DNA of 64,000 nucleotides from the NCBI GenBank assembly GCA_008692225.1, contig VICG01000010.1, forward strand, positions 1 to 64,000, read 5' to 3'. The notes beneath the pieces are model-generated. The model did not search any database. It was not told the DNA's origin and saw only the letters and a program-made list of their open reading frames with translations. Source of the DNA: Monilinia fructicola (lineage: Eukaryota > Ascomycota > Leotiomycetes > Helotiales > Sclerotiniaceae). Shown piece by piece: positions 23,772 to 37,185 of this stretch. The first letter of the stretch is position 1, and each line of letters begins with the position of its first letter. A program made the position numbers and the translations under genes.

Positions 23772-25774
23772 TGTTGGTGTGTATGTGTGTTTTAGGGTTG
23801 GGGTTTATAAATAGAGAGCCGTTCTTGCGCTCGAATGCTGAACAGAAGAGAAGAGATAAAGGATTAATCAGTAGATAAATTTCCTTGCTCAAGATTCACG
23901 TATAAAAACGGAGGCCGAAGAAATTCTTCTCTTTATATAGCTATCTGGTAGCTCTCATCTTATCGTTCTCATCTGATCTAACTCATCGAAGCAGCTGGCG
24001 ATCAATGACTTGGCTATGGCAAAAAGCCCCCAATGTCTCAAGCGCACAATTGAGATGAATGACATGTACGTAGCCATGGCTACCTGGTCCAAAGATCTCA
24101 AGATGACAAGGTCACAGGGAACGTCCACAGTTCCACCAATTTCTTTACGTGTTAAAATTCCTAATACAGACAAATATCAACTCCCACTGCTATTCAGTGA
24201 TTGCTGATGAGTATCAAAAGACATTTCTCTAATTGCTGTCGTTTTAAGCGGGTAATGATATCCCCGGATTTTAAAGTTTCCTTTTCTTTCGGTATTAATA
24301 AGCTTATTAAATTGAAAAAAACTCGATTCTCCTGGTGTCCACAGTGGACGAGAAGACGAGAAGACGAGGAAATGAAAGTTGATGAACCGACGGTTGACTC
24401 CGTCCACATTAAGAAGGTAGAATTGCGGGATGAAGCGTCCACGTTAAAAAGATGGGATTGCGGGGAAGTGTGGAGAAATGTATCAGATGCAAAGGTTGAG
24501 GAGGTGGACGACGGTTGTGGTTCCTTATATGGATAATTTTCCGAATCTACTTTCATCATTTCGGGATGTTTAGATCTTCATTTTCTCTGTTTGACTTCGA
24601 TGATCAACACTTGGAAATCTACAAGAAAGATTTACCCAGAGATTTGCCCTTGGATTTTCTAAGATAATTACCAAGCAAATTCAGGTGACAGGATGAGTGG
24701 AAGGATTTAGGCTTTTTTTCACAGCATTGATGACTATCTGGGCGGCTACTACCGAGCGGTGAGGGGGATGAAGGGGTGAGGGTGAGGGATGAAAGGACGA
24801 ATTGGTAAAGATATGAAGGGGGCGGGAAGAGGGGAAGAGCGGCAGTTGATGATAGTGTTGCCAATGTGTCTTTTACAAGATACAATACTTAATGTATATC
24901 AATGACATATATTGATTGGGTAGTTCTCCGTCGTAAGATCGGGACACTCGTGATGTATGACGAAATATAGAAAATTCAACTTTTCATGTGAGTAAAGTTT
25001 TCTTGAGTGGGGGAATATTCAATGCTTGAGTGAAGTATATGTGTGTGATTGATGTTTGATATGTGTAAAAAGGTTGGTTAACTCTTCTAATCATCCATGG
25101 TCCAAAATCTTGAGTTAGGTTGGAATGGGTTGGGTTGCGCTGAGTTGAGTTGAATTGAATTATCAGATGAGAAATATGACAAAGCAAAATTCACTTCCAA
25201 TACGTACCCACCTGGAGGGATTTTAGGTAGATGACCTCGGGAATGATGAATTGTAGATTATAATCCGATGTTAGTTTGATTTCTGATTTATGGATTAGAT
25301 TTCATTGTTATGACCCCTTGGCATTCAGAAAACATATACAATAATATTGGGTACGTAGGTATGTAGGTATGTAGACAGGGACAGGTATATGTCAGCGGAT
25401 ACAATTTTCAAAAGTCCCAAAGATTCAAGAACCAAAGGTCCAAAGGTCTAAAAGTTCAAGAGCTCAAGAGTTCAGGAGTTGAACAATTACAAGAACCATG
25501 ATCCAAAAGTTCACACAGTCAAACTCAAATAGAAGTAGTAAGTTCAAAGTTGTTGAAAATGTGATGAACGGATTGCTAAATGAATTGGAAGCTTTCATGC
25601 TCATAAAAATTACTATAAATTCAAAAGGATATCTCTCTAATAACTTGAATGCATCGATTCATGTCAGCAACTCAGCCCGCTGTCATCATCTCATTGCCGT
25701 AACTTTAAACCTTTTCAAAAGTCCATACGCCCCAAGAGAAAAACACGAAATCATGAACCCCAAAGTTAACAATA
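23772..25774. other. Intergenic, no gene recognised
   Basis: Two kilobases of ordinary composition hold the GH43 promoter and the 3' side of the hydantoinase gene. Overlapping frames on both strands at 24177-24559 come from GA/CT-rich sequence with AGAAGACGAGAAGACGAGG repeats. GAGTTGAGTTGAATTGAATT (about 25139-25160) and AAAGGTCCAAAGGTC-type words (about 25425-25475) are low-complexity patches. Confidence 0.5.
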
Positions 25775-28700
25775 TCAAAGTTTACTTCCACCCTCATTAC
25801 CGAAGAGTTCCCATACACTCTTTGGCGCCTCGTACTTGCTCTCTGCGCATACCCCAACATAATCCATATCCAAGTTGAAAGCTCTCGGTCCTCCCATCTT
25901 CAATCCGTCTTCAGTTGTCCAGACCTCCGGTGCTTTTAAGGCGATAACACTAACCCTTAGTCCATATTTGTAATCTGATATCCCAAGTGGTGCCCCGTTT
26001 GCAATATCTAAAAAGACAATCAAATCCGGACAAACCGCCAACACAACATCATCTTTGCCTGGTGTCTTCAGAATGGCGCACAAGTTTTCGTTTTCAAATT
26101 CGACATATAGTGATGATGCAGGTTTATCGTGAATAGTTGTGGTGGACGTTGGGCCAACGATATGATCCAGCAAGACACTACCTCTGGTAAACCCTTCTGC
26201 TACCTTTCTCGTAACACTCATAACTTTACCGGTAAATAGTAATGTTCCATTTTGTGATTGCATGAGAGCGTTGACTGGGTCGACCTTTTTGGATCGAGCA
26301 ATTGCGATTGAACGACCAATTTGCCATGCCCATGAATAACTATTAGAAGGAAGTGATCTTGCTTCTTTGCCTTTTATTGGGTTGACTACCATTCCGGACA
26401 ATGAACCTTGATTCGTGCACGCATCACGCATGAGGAGTTCTGCTTCTTCCGGATCATTCGAGGCCATGAATACTTCTGCCCCTCCGCATCCATTGGCAAC
26501 AGCCGCTGGAGTAACCGAAACGCCATTCAAACACCTGACCGTCTGCCAAACCATAGGATATGCTCGTGCCACGCAATCGCTGTCGAGAGTAGGTTTTCCG
26601 AATCGATGAGCAGCGAGAAGAGCTTCAAAAGAGTTCATACCACCAATTTCATTTGGTATAGTAGCGTCGAACGAGGAATTACCGGTGGCTGACATGAGGG
26701 CTTTTACTGTATCGGTGATTCTGCAATATTGGTAAGTATGAGAAAGGGAGCAAGGAATGTTAAGAACGCAGAGCGACCTACTCGTTCAGTCCAGGTATAC
26801 GTTCCAGATACACAGTTGGTGAACCCTGAGATAATTAGTCACTGCTTCTCAGATGTTTCATCTCAACATACCATGAATCCTGCCGACACGATCAATGCAT
26901 CCTCTGGGATAGTATCTTGCCTCCTAATCCTCAACCCTTCACCATTCTCCAGGGCAATTAAACAAGCAATATAACTTGGGTACGGTTCACCACAACTTCC
27001 AACTGCTAACACTCCTGTGCCGTCCATAAGAAATTTGAGATCGATTTCTGAAAGATGCCAAATATCACCCTCAATTCTTGGGCGATAGGATTCCACATCA
27101 ATGTGTTCGAGAATATCGTAAGTTGAGGCTTTCGACTCCACGGGACTATCCAAGCCACTTGCACTATATCCAGAATCCGCTCTTCTAGGTTTAAAAGTCG
27201 ATTTGGATCTAGGGAAAGTGTTCAAATCCCTAAGCTTTTCTCCAGTATGAAGTAAATCGCCAACAACTCGAACGACCAATTGTGTGGATCCGTTTGTAAC
27301 GTAATTAATAGGTAGTGTATCGACTTCGACAACTTCGATCGTCTTTTCGTCGCCGCCTGCGGCAACGCACCTTTGGATTGCAAGTAATTTCGCTTCTTCG
27401 ATCTCTTCCTCTATTGTTTTCTCTCCTGGAGTAACGACAGTATCAACATGTCCACTAATCTTTCCGATCTACAAGTTCCAATTAGTGTGATTCTCAGAGG
27501 CCATTGAAACGAAACTTACAGCAGCTCCAACTGCATTTGCAACTTCAAGGTATTTAGGTCGGATCACTTCTCCTACTCCAGGAATATCTGTTCCTACAAT
27601 TATACTCCCTCCACCTACAAGAATAACTCTAGCATATCCTTGTTTTGTTTTAACTTGATCAATCGCATCTCCTAAAGCTCGCTGGATCTCCAAATGTCCA
27701 TGAGCTCTGAGCCCGTCGGAAATCATTTCGGTTCTCTCATTTGACACTACAAGATCGGTAGCCTAGACATGTTAGCACTATTTTTAGAGCTGAAGAAGAC
27801 CATTTCATACAGTTAAAGTTTGTCCACCAAATGCGATACTCTCATTTTGTAATCTCGGACCAACAGAATCTGGACCAACTGTGGTTGTCCCTGACTTCGT
27901 AGTACGTATGAGTGATCCTCCACCTAACGCAATACTATATACATCAGGAATAGTAAAATTAGTCCGGACACCAGCAATTTTAACAAAGGCAGCTGACTGC
28001 CTAGGATAGCCAGATTTAAGAAGAGCGCAGATATCAGTAGTGGTACTATAACGTGTCAATGAAAGCCCGCAGCAACTTTACAGGGAAATAATCCTTACCC
28101 TCCAACATCCACTACCAAAAACCTCACTATCCCCCTCAAGGTCCATGTACTCATTCTTAGCAAGAAGTGCAGCACCCCTTGCACTATTCGTTGGCCCAGA
28201 AGAAAAACATCGGACCGGGTGTTCCGCAGCTATTGATGCTTTACTTAAAGTTCCGTCATTCAAAGTAATATAAAGGCTCGCATTCCCAATGTCATGTACA
28301 GCGTGGGCAAATCCGGCAATTACATGACGAGCAAATCTTCTCAAACTTGCGTTTAAAATGCTTGCATTTTCACGCTCAAGGAATCCTAAACGCCCAATAG
28401 TATGTGAACATGAAATATCATAATCTGGTCCTAATTCTTCGACAAGAATTCTTCGAGCGAATTCTTCTTGTGTTGGATCAGATGGAGAGTATATTCCAAT
28501 GACTACTACGCTTGATATTGATTTTGATCTGATAATTGATGCTTGTTCTCGCAGTTGTTCAATATTTACCTCGGATATTGAAGTACCATCAACTTGAGTT
28601 TGTTAGCATATTCGTGAGAATTGAAAGATGTTTGGCGCACCTTGTAGACCACCGTCAACATAACCATAGTGACCTTCCATTAACCCCCTTAAAGAATCAG

Positions 28701-29358
28701 GAAAGCCAACTAATATCACAAGCGTTAGTTAGGTGTCTGTTCTGATGGACACAATTCGTCGATCACCTACCGAATGGTGGCGAACCCCTTGAGTAAGGGC
28801 CACATAGCCGAATGACAGCTACTTTGTCTAATTTGGTGGCATTTTGTTCGAGGACTGCATTGACAAATTGCTACATAGTGAAACAGAATCAGATGTGGAT
28901 GATGAACCATATTCTCGGAATGACACGGAAAGACAAGGAAAAGCTGAAGAGTTATAAATGCATCATGAGAAATACCAGCTCGATAAATTTCATTATGAAA
29001 AAGGCGGGCAAGAGTGAAATACCGCTGGCAGTTCGAACGTGGAGGAAAAGTGGAAAGTGGGTAAGGAGGCGTGACGAAACCAACTTACTGTCGTCCCAAT
29101 CTTAATGAAATCTATACTATCTTTTGATATTTGAGCACTTTTTATCACGGCAGTAATTGCTTGTTCAACACCATCTTGGATGTCTGGTGTCGTGGGTGTT
29201 TTATGCCATGCCAAAATATTTTCATTTTGTAGAATTACTGCATCCTGTGATCCTCCATCAGTAAGGTTCTCATGAGAAGGTCAAATTTCATTATCACTGA
29301 CTGTATTGGTTCCTCCAACGTCGATCCCAATGACACATGAAGATATTCTGGAAGGCAT
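25775..29358 (-). CDS. Hydantoinase/oxoprolinase-type protein, HyuA plus DUF917 domains
   Basis: Ten exons on the bottom strand: 29302-29358, 29089-29244, 28771-28870, 28641-28709, 28099-28592, 27811-28045, 27520-27762, 26872-27468, 26782-26825 and 25775-26720. All are joined by GT-AG introns and would give about 979 aa. The start MPSRISSCVIGIDVGGTNT is the N-terminal hydantoinase-A nucleotide-binding motif. DVGGTTTDICALL opens the second ATPase-like half, followed by GGGSL, GGQTLT and VGGGSI. The last ~350 residues (VGSCGEPYPSYIACLIA, IPNEIGGMNSFEALLAA, VCPDLIVFLD) match DUF917. The family hydrolyses cyclic amides such as hydantoins or 5-oxoproline with ATP; the substrate here is unknown. 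Exon 5 is one base too long: the frame reads EVFGSGCW where VFVVDVGG is expected, with an extra base in the A-run at about 28115-28121. Confidence 0.85.
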
Positions 29359-31192
29359 CTTTCCAGACGATGCCGGATTCTGAATGGCTCGATGACGTCT
29401 ATGCCGAGCGGGACCACGAGTTTATATAAAGTGTATGAGCGGACAGGAAACGAAAATAAACATAGGAAGGGGATAAGGTATATATGTCAAGAAGAATAAA
29501 AGGAAGGAAAGGACGAAGCATTCTTCATATAAAGCTACAGCACCGGTACAATGATCAAAATTGGAGGTTTATTATATCAATCATTTGCGTACATAATAGT
29601 ATCTTTTCCTCGCCTACAAGTGGAAGGACATCCTTTTTTGGTATTATACCGCAGTGTCGGCATAAGGCGAGCGAGCAATGACCCAACGAGGAGTGGGAAC
29701 CTTGAAATAGCATGGCAATATAGAGGAGCGTGGCAGCATGGCAGGTCCAGTAACCACGGGTAAGTAGGTACAGCAGTCAGTAGTTTAGATAATACGGTCG
29801 GTCAGTATGGGTGATAATGAGCAATTATAACGTATGGCATGGCATGGCATGGCGTGGCATGGTATGATATGATATGGTGGTATTCAGGGTTTATTTCTTT
29901 ATCTTTCCGACGTGAATAATCGATAAAGTAGTAGGAGTGGAGTAGCAACACCGCACAGAAATCGATGTGCAGTTCGATCAATGACTCTACGGAGTAGAGG
30001 ATGATAGATCCGGAAATGGTAAAATAGTCAGTGTCTAATTGAACCTTGGAAGTGGTCTCAAGGTTTTCAAGTGGACGAAATACATAAATCATAATGATTG
30101 AGGGGCTGTCGGGGAAGGTGGTTATCAACTTGAGTCGTGTTTGAAGATGAAATCAAGATTAGACGAGCATACATGACTAAAAACACTTATTATATGGTTT
30201 TAATGAAACTTAATGAAAATTAGTGAAAGCTATTCGTAAGAAAGGGAAGAAAGACGGGTTCTAAGGACGGGCTCGTTATCATTTCGTTGGTAGGATTTAG
30301 CCGTTCATTAGATAATCTCTATCCGGAGGTAGATTTTGGTAAACTCTATAAACGATTTACCCGAAGATATTGATTTGATTTGAAGAAGATATCTCTGCTC
30401 TCTGCTGTAACTCCTAAGTAATACTTACAGTCCTCATACTGTAACTGTATGCGGTTAGTGGACAACGGAGAATCTTTAGCCTTAGTTGTGGATATGAGAT
30501 GATGTTGTTGATGGATACTGTGCGGTCTCTATTACTTACGGAGTAGACCTTCTCCATTCCCCTGGGATTTTCCTTACCTTTTCTTTGTTGCTTCTTCAAT
30601 CGACGGACGATACTTGAATGGGACACATGAACCTTATTTTTGAAATGAGACACGGCTTCTCAAACTTCCTCTCTACTATTTGACGGGAGAGAACTCATCA
30701 TCAGGTTATATGTACCGATTCTACCGACACTTAGCAACCAATGAGAACGAACGACAGTCAACATATTCCCCCTTTAATCTGCCTATGGGGGCTGCTTGTA
30801 CCACATCGTCGACCTGGGCCTGGATAATCTGTCGGTTCTCCGTATTTGATGCTTTGCAGATTTCTCGGGCACGACTTTCAAGCAAGCAGCTTTAGCTGCT
30901 TGACTTACCGTTCGCTGGGAATTTCCCTTTAGCCAATCGAATTGCTCAAAACTTCTGTCTGGTTCGTATTCTCATACCATTTGGTCAATAATCGATCTAT
31001 GCACAGGTAGGCTTGTGTGGCAATCGCAATTCAAAATCTGCAAGGCCTCCTCTAGGCCTCTAGCCTCTAGGTTTGATAAATTTCATTCATATCTGCGTAC
31101 TTCATCCTACCTTTTCCCTGCTTTCTTCGTATATTCAATGTCCACATCTCTTTAGCTTTTCTATATTAATTAGCTTTGCACATCTTCGTACC
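29359..31192. other. Intergenic, no gene recognised
   Basis: Holds upstream regions of the hydantoinase gene and the Atg22-like gene. A GGCAT/TGGCA pentamer run is at about 29835-29875. TACGGAGTA words are at 29988-29996 and 30537-30545. Short frames here lack motifs. Confidence 0.5.
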
Positions 31193-33080
31193 ATGGCGGG
31201 TGCGGAGCATGAAACCGTCGACAAGTTACCCTTTACTGCTGTGGCTGCTCCAAGTTCTTATCAAAGCGCCGAGGATGAAACTTTAGGTACTGGTACTGGT
31301 ACTGGTACTGTCACTGTCACTGGCACCGGCACTGGTATTGGTACTATTGCACCCTCACAATATTCCAATCATGCACGTCAACAAGCTACGGGACCACCTG
31401 CCACGAGGAAAGAACTGTGGTCATATTATGCATACTATGCGGGGAACAATGGCATTGGCTCTTTTCAATAGTAAGTGACACTGCATTCTACCACTTTCAC
31501 CAGTCCCTTCAATGACATTCTATGACTGACTCCATTTTCCTTTTCAGCTCCAGTCTTCTTTTCCAAAACTTGATATACCAAGCCGGATTTAATCCAAACA
31601 TTTTACCATTGGGCAGCGCACCTTGTAGCGATGATAGTCCTTGTCATGTCTTCTGGAATGGAGGAACAAAAGAGTATACATCAGTGGTTTTAATAGGATC
31701 AGGATTGACGTTCGTTTCCCAGGCCATTCTATTCCTTTCTATAGGAAGTTTGGCAGATTTCGGCAATTGGAACCCATGGGTTGTTAGAACATTCTCTCTT
31801 CTCTCATTCGCCTTCGAGTTTGGATTTCTCGGCGTGCAATATGCGTACCAATGGAGAATTGCCATGGCTCTCTACATCCTTAGCAGTAAGTAGTCAATGC
31901 ATATCCTGGAAATCTTAAGGTGTCTGATCTTTCATCTTAGGTGTCACTTGGTGGGCTTCTTATGTTTTCTTCAACGCCATCTTTCCCAAACTTGCCCATG
32001 ATCTCCCCGAAGTCCATAAAGCAAGAGAAGATTTTGCACAAGGCGCATTGACGGAAGAAGAATATGAATACAAGTGCTCAATGGCAAGATCCAAAGTTAT
32101 GAACATTAGTTATGGGTGGAACAATGTTGGATTCACAATTTGTGGAGCTTTAGCATTGGCAGCCCTAGCAGGAATCGGTGCAAACGATTCAATACAAAAG
32201 AACAATTGGGGATATTCTGTCTCTGTCGCGGTCACCACTGGATGGTGGATTATTCTTGCCATTCCATGGTTCATTTGGGAAAAGAAGCGGCCTGGCCCCC
32301 CTCTACCCAAAGGAGACAATTACCTCACATTTGGGTTCAAGCAAACCTACTTCGCCGGAAAGCAGGTATGGAAGTTGAAACAAACTTTCTTTTATCTCAT
32401 TGCATTTTTCCTATTGGCAGATGGAGTCGCCACATTACTTACACTTGTCTCAATTGCACAAACACAAGTCGTAGAATTTTCCGCGACAGAGAATACCTAT
32501 CTCATCATGGTTCAAGGCGGTTCAACTACAGTAGGAGTCTTCGGGGCTTATTACCTTCAAGAAAAATTCAGGATTCGTACAAAGTCGATGCTCCAATTTT
32601 GCAATTGTGGTTGTGTACTCATTGCTCTTTGGGGAATGATAGGTATCTGGACGACCAAATTCGGATTTCACAATGAATGGGAATTCTGGCTCTTCCAAGC
32701 ACAATATGGAATTACACTCGGGGCTCAGTTCCCGTACGGACAAGCATTTATGGCAGAGCTGGTACCTAAAGGAAGAGAGTATCTGTTCTTCAGTCTTTTG
32801 GGTATTGTATCAAAAGGATCAGCATGGATTGGACCAATAGTGTCCAGTGCTATCGTTGATCGTAATGGAAGTCAATGGGCAGCTTTTTCCTTTTGTTGCA
32901 GCATTAATATTTGTTCCTACAGTTGCAATCTTTTGGATTAGTGAAACGAAGAGTAGAGTTGAGTGTGCGGAATACTTAGAAAGAGAGAAGATGGATTTGC
33001 AAAAGGTCAGAGATAACGAACTGAATACAGGTAGATCTGGTTCCACAGAGAGTAGTAGAGGTTTGGATAAGAGTACTTGA
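31193..33080 (+). CDS. Atg22-like vacuolar transporter, MFS fold (one frameshift)
   Basis: Exons are 31193-31470, 31548-31885 and 31941-33080, starting at ACCATGG. The ~584-residue product has about 12 membrane segments, for example VLIGSGLTFVSQAILFLSIG and GFTICGALALAALAGIG. Family signatures include LWSYYAYYAGNNGIGSFQY, QNLIYQAGFNP and the late AQYGITLGAQFPYGQAFMAE / LVPKGREYLFFSLLGIVSKG. Atg22 proteins recycle amino acids out of the vacuole after autophagy; filamentous fungi have several paralogues. The N-terminus includes a low-complexity GT repeat coded by GGTACT units (31286-31340). A frame change at the T-run 32884-32888 (one T too many) moves FPFVAALIFVPTVAIFWISE into another frame. 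This is probably an indel in the sequence, because both sides are well conserved. Confidence 0.85.
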
Positions 33081-34813
33081 ACGGAGAAGTAGGAGAAGAA
33101 GACGTAGGAGAAGTGAAGAATTATGATGATGATGACTATTTCTATTGTTGAAGCATTCTTTTTGCTCGCGTTCTATATATATACCTCCCTATAATGCATT
33201 TGAAGATACAATTTAGATATTGGTATGAATATCAGTATGAATATCAGTATGAATATCAGTATGAATATCTACATGAATATCTACATGAATATCTACATGA
33301 ACATCAACATGAATACCAACATGAATACCAACATCAATACCAACATCAATACCAACACCAATATCAACATCACGTCATCATGAATCATCATCAATGGACC
33401 CTCTATAATGATGGACAACATGCCACTGGTGAATGACAATGTAACGTTATGATTTTCAACTTGAATCCATTCTACTCTGTGGAATTCTGTTATTCACACC
33501 TTACCTAGTAGCCATTCACCATCCATGAATAAATGCCCCCATCTTCTACAACTTTCTAGATCTTCCCGCGGACCTCCTTTCCACTTTCCGGTATGTATGG
33601 TTTACAGTTTACGGTTTGCAACACATATTCTTACTTGCTTATAGTATAAATGCCGTAAATCCTAAACTAAAAAGCATATTATACAAGGTTCTATCACCCC
33701 GCATCAGCTTGGAATATTGAAAGTTTAATCAATGGTAAAGGAATCATTCTTATTAAAGTGTGAAACTGCAATGTTGGAGAAAAGTATCATTGAGTCTTCA
33801 GAAGGGAGTTAGAGATCAAACTTTAGACATAGAACCCACTAGCTAGATGAATATCAATGCAAAAAAGACTAATTCATGTGTATCTATATATATATAACAC
33901 ATAACACATAACACATATAACACATATAACACATATAACACATATAACACATATAACACATATAACACATATAACACATATAACACATATAACACATATA
34001 ACACATATAACACATATACACATATAACACATATAACACATATAACACATATAACACATATACACATACATACACATATACATAGGAATAGTTATAAACG
34101 ACATAACGAGTATTCAAGACGAAGGAATTTCTTCTCTTTTCTTAGATTCAGATGAACATGAACATGAACAATAGAAAGAACTATAGAACCATAGAACTAA
34201 CTATAGAACCATAGAACTATAGAACCATAGAACTATACAATACTAATTGTACACACAAATGGCTCTAACTTGAAAGCATAACATAACTTTGATATAATTT
34301 GGTTCAATGAATTAATTTCTTTTCAATTTTTCATCTAGATCATCTTACCATTGACTCCTTTTTTCCTTCTTCTGCATTCCTTCTTTCCCTCTTTCCCTCC
34401 TTTTCAGATTCTTTCTATATACACCGGAGATCTTTCCACATATCTACTGTAAATATTGAGTACCTCAATCTACTTTGGGACTGGTCTGCATCCAATCAAA
34501 TCGAGGAAACGAGGCAAAAGTGGCTTCATACTACACATCTAGTCTGCTTGAAGTAAAGTCTCCGGTAGTAAGCGCCAGGATACTTCACTCCTAGTTGATC
34601 GATCGACAGGCCAGGCAAGTGTTAGCCACGAGAAAGTGGGTTCGGCTGCTGTATTCGTATTGCATTGACCATTGACTCTTTTTGCCTTTACAACTACAAG
34701 TCAACGTCGCAAAATCCACACAACATCGACGACATATACACAACAGTTAACGCCTTCATTGATATGTTCCAAGGGAAGACAAAACTCGAATGCCTCTGAT
34801 AGTAAAATAAAAA
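33081..34813. repeat. Intergenic region with two microsatellite arrays
   Basis: A 12-bp array of TATGAATATCAG type with variants (TACATGAATATC, ACCAACATCAAT) lies at about 33215-33370. Its top-strand frame is a YEYQ repeat, not a gene. A 9-bp CACATATAA array (about 18 units) covers about 33893-34075. A TATAGAACCATAGAAC repeat is at about 34165-34240. No gene is present; the segment includes the promoter of the downstream regulator. Confidence 0.75.
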
Positions 34814-36550
34814 ATGGCTCCAGGAATGGGGATCAAAGCCCCTGTGCCTCGAACAAGAACAGGTCCGTTCACAGTTCCGTTTCCTCACATCAATCATGAC
34901 ATCTCGACATATGGCACATGACATCCCCTATCTTCGAGTATCATTTCTGACGCATCAAAGGTTGCTTGACATGTCGAGCACGAAAAGTCAAATGCGATGA
35001 AGGCAAACCAGATTGTGGTCGTTGTATTCGACTTCAACGCGATTGTAAATGGAGTACACCTCCTGCTCATATGCTCGCCACCACATCTCATGGTCATGGA
35101 ATCTCCAGTACTAGTTCACTGCCTACCACTCAGCAACTTGCCCTTGGTAAAACACGTATTCCGAAAGATTCTTTTGTTATTGAGTTCCCCAATATTGATA
35201 AAACCACGATGCCATATATCCATCATTTTGTGGGGTTTTGTTCAAGGTTCTTGGCTTATGCGAATGATGATGAGGGGAATCCATTCAAAGAAGAGTTGGT
35301 ACCATTTGTAACGACTAGTCCGGCTCTGCTACATAGTATTATTGCCGTGGCAGCGGGACATATGAGTAGGACTGACAAGCAGCATGAGGTCAAGGCCACG
35401 AAGCATTATTCTATGGCTTTGAGGGAACTCAATACGGCGCTGTGCGACACTTCAGTTGCAAAACAAAATTCTACATTGGGTGCTTGTCTTTTGCTGTGTG
35501 TCTATGAGGTAACCGCCTTTAACATCTTCATCGAGGGGTCGACATGGCTTACAAACGACAGATATCACATTCAGATAGAGGCTTATGGTTAGAGCATCTT
35601 AAGGGTGCTCGAGATCTTATCTTACATCGAGGTGGTCCGAAGACTACGGACTTTCTTACAAGGTTCTTTGCACTCCTTGATGTTTCCGGTTCTCTATGGG
35701 CAGGACAGGGTCCTTTGCTCCCTGGAAATTATTGGCTCGAAGATGCCCCAGCTCAATCTACAACTCTAAAGCAGATTGGCGATTCCTCCTCATCAACTGA
35801 ACAACCTCTAAATTGGCCATATTATGACCCCGGTGGTGTTATGACTGGGGAATTTCACGTCTTTATGATTTTCATGGCCAAGTTATCTCGTCTATCAAGT
35901 CGCTCCTTGACCGAAACTTCCCCCGAAGAACAAATTGTCATTAGAGAAGAAGCCATTGGAATTAAACAAGAAGTTCAGCTGTGGTGGCAAAATTGTCCTT
36001 CTATACTCCGCGATCTTTCCAACGATTGGCGAAGACAACCCCGCGATACTAAACTTACAGTCGCGGAAACCCTGGAAGCGGAAGCCTTTTCAAGTACCAA
36101 AGCTTGCATGTACGGGTGTATTCTCTTCATTCATCATATTATCAATCCAGTTGGCGAAGAACCACAATCTCCAGAAGTCGCAGAGGCGATCAAACAAGTC
36201 CTGGATATTGCATCTGAAACCCCAGAAGGATATGGATTGGAGATGGGGTTATATTATGGACTATTTGCCGCTGGGGCAAGTATTTTTAATGATTGGGGAG
36301 TAGAGGATATGGTTAGAAAGAAGTTGAAGGCTGACACTAGAATTGCACTTTATGTGAGTTATATTCCGAGTGACAGTTGCAGAAGCAGAAACATGTTGTA
36401 GATGTTTTTTGTTCAAGGAGGAAAACTAATCATATGCAGCATGCTGATCGAGCCTTGGAACTGTTGGAAATACTTTGGAGAAGACAACATCAATATGAAC
36501 GAAAATTCGATTGGAGAGAAGTTCAACAACAAATGGGAATCCACATGTAA
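34814..36550 (+). CDS. Zn2Cys6 transcription factor, intact, 499 aa
   Basis: Four exons, 34814-34862, 34961-35508, 35562-36353 and 36440-36550, keep phase perfectly. The N-terminus MAPGMGIKAPVPRTRTG leads into a complete binuclear cluster, CLTCRARKVKCDEGKPDCGR then CIRLQRDC, with spacing CX2CX6CX5CX2CX6C. It has the usual basic RxRKVKC recognition stretch. The middle is a fungal-specific regulatory domain: LVPFVTTSPALLHSIIAVAAGH, LGACLLLCVYE, HLKGARDLILHRGG. The C-terminus ends FDWREVQQQMGIHM. It is a nuclear DNA-binding regulator whose target genes are unknown. The adjacent NmrA-like gene (same strand, ~640 bp downstream) or the Atg22-like gene are possible neighbours under its control, but this is only inference. 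It contrasts with the dead paralogue at 20-22 kb. Confidence 0.88.
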
Positions 36551-37185
36551 GTCTACACTGCTAATCTGATAGTCATGTCTCGCATGTAGTGAAGAGATGG
36601 AGGTTTATTAACAAAGTCTTATCCTGCAGATTTATTCTTGCTTGAAAGGGCATTCACACATTGCTCTACCAATCGAGATACAAATTTCTGAAGATAGTTT
36701 TTTGGCAACATCCAGTTCCCTTTTTTTATTTTCCTTTATTGGAGCTCCACGAAGCACCCGAATTGCGGCCAAGGGACTAAAGAGTTCGCCACTAAAGTGG
36801 TCCGGCGTTCTTCGGGTATGCGGCATTAGACACTAAAGGCCATGAAATTGGTGTATTGGGTGTGACAATCATGCAGATACGCATATACGCATATACGTAC
36901 ATCCGCACTTATTTACGCATGTACTCACGCATATACGCAGGAACTTGGCTGGGCATGAATTTAATAGATTTATGTCATTCATCAGATCGTCGAATTGCAT
37001 TTTTCGGGTATTTGATAGGTTTCATATTTGGGTCCACCCTTTCGCTTCGACATTGGAAAACTCAAATCCAAGATTTTTCAATTGGACTAATAAGGTCAGG
37101 AAGTCATAACCAATGATTGCGAAAGAGTAGATTGGATTCCACAATTATCCAGAATAATCGAAGTTTTGGGTTCAAGAACGAGAAG
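36551..37185. other. Intergenic, no gene recognised
   Basis: Contains CATATACGCATATACG-type repeats at about 36880-36945 and nothing else supported. Confidence 0.5.

Noticed and set aside
24177..24559. Overlapping frames on both strands
   Set aside because: Purine-rich repeat sequence keeps several frames open; no recognisable motif in any of them.
33194..33436. Tyr/Glu/Gln-rich 80-residue frame
   Set aside because: It is a 12-bp tandem repeat in frame; codons mirror the DNA repeat and the flanks have no gene structure.
33843..34117. Three overlapping frames of YVL / CYM / ICV repeats
   Set aside because: All three frames of one strand are open across a 9-bp array, a hallmark of a repeat artefact.
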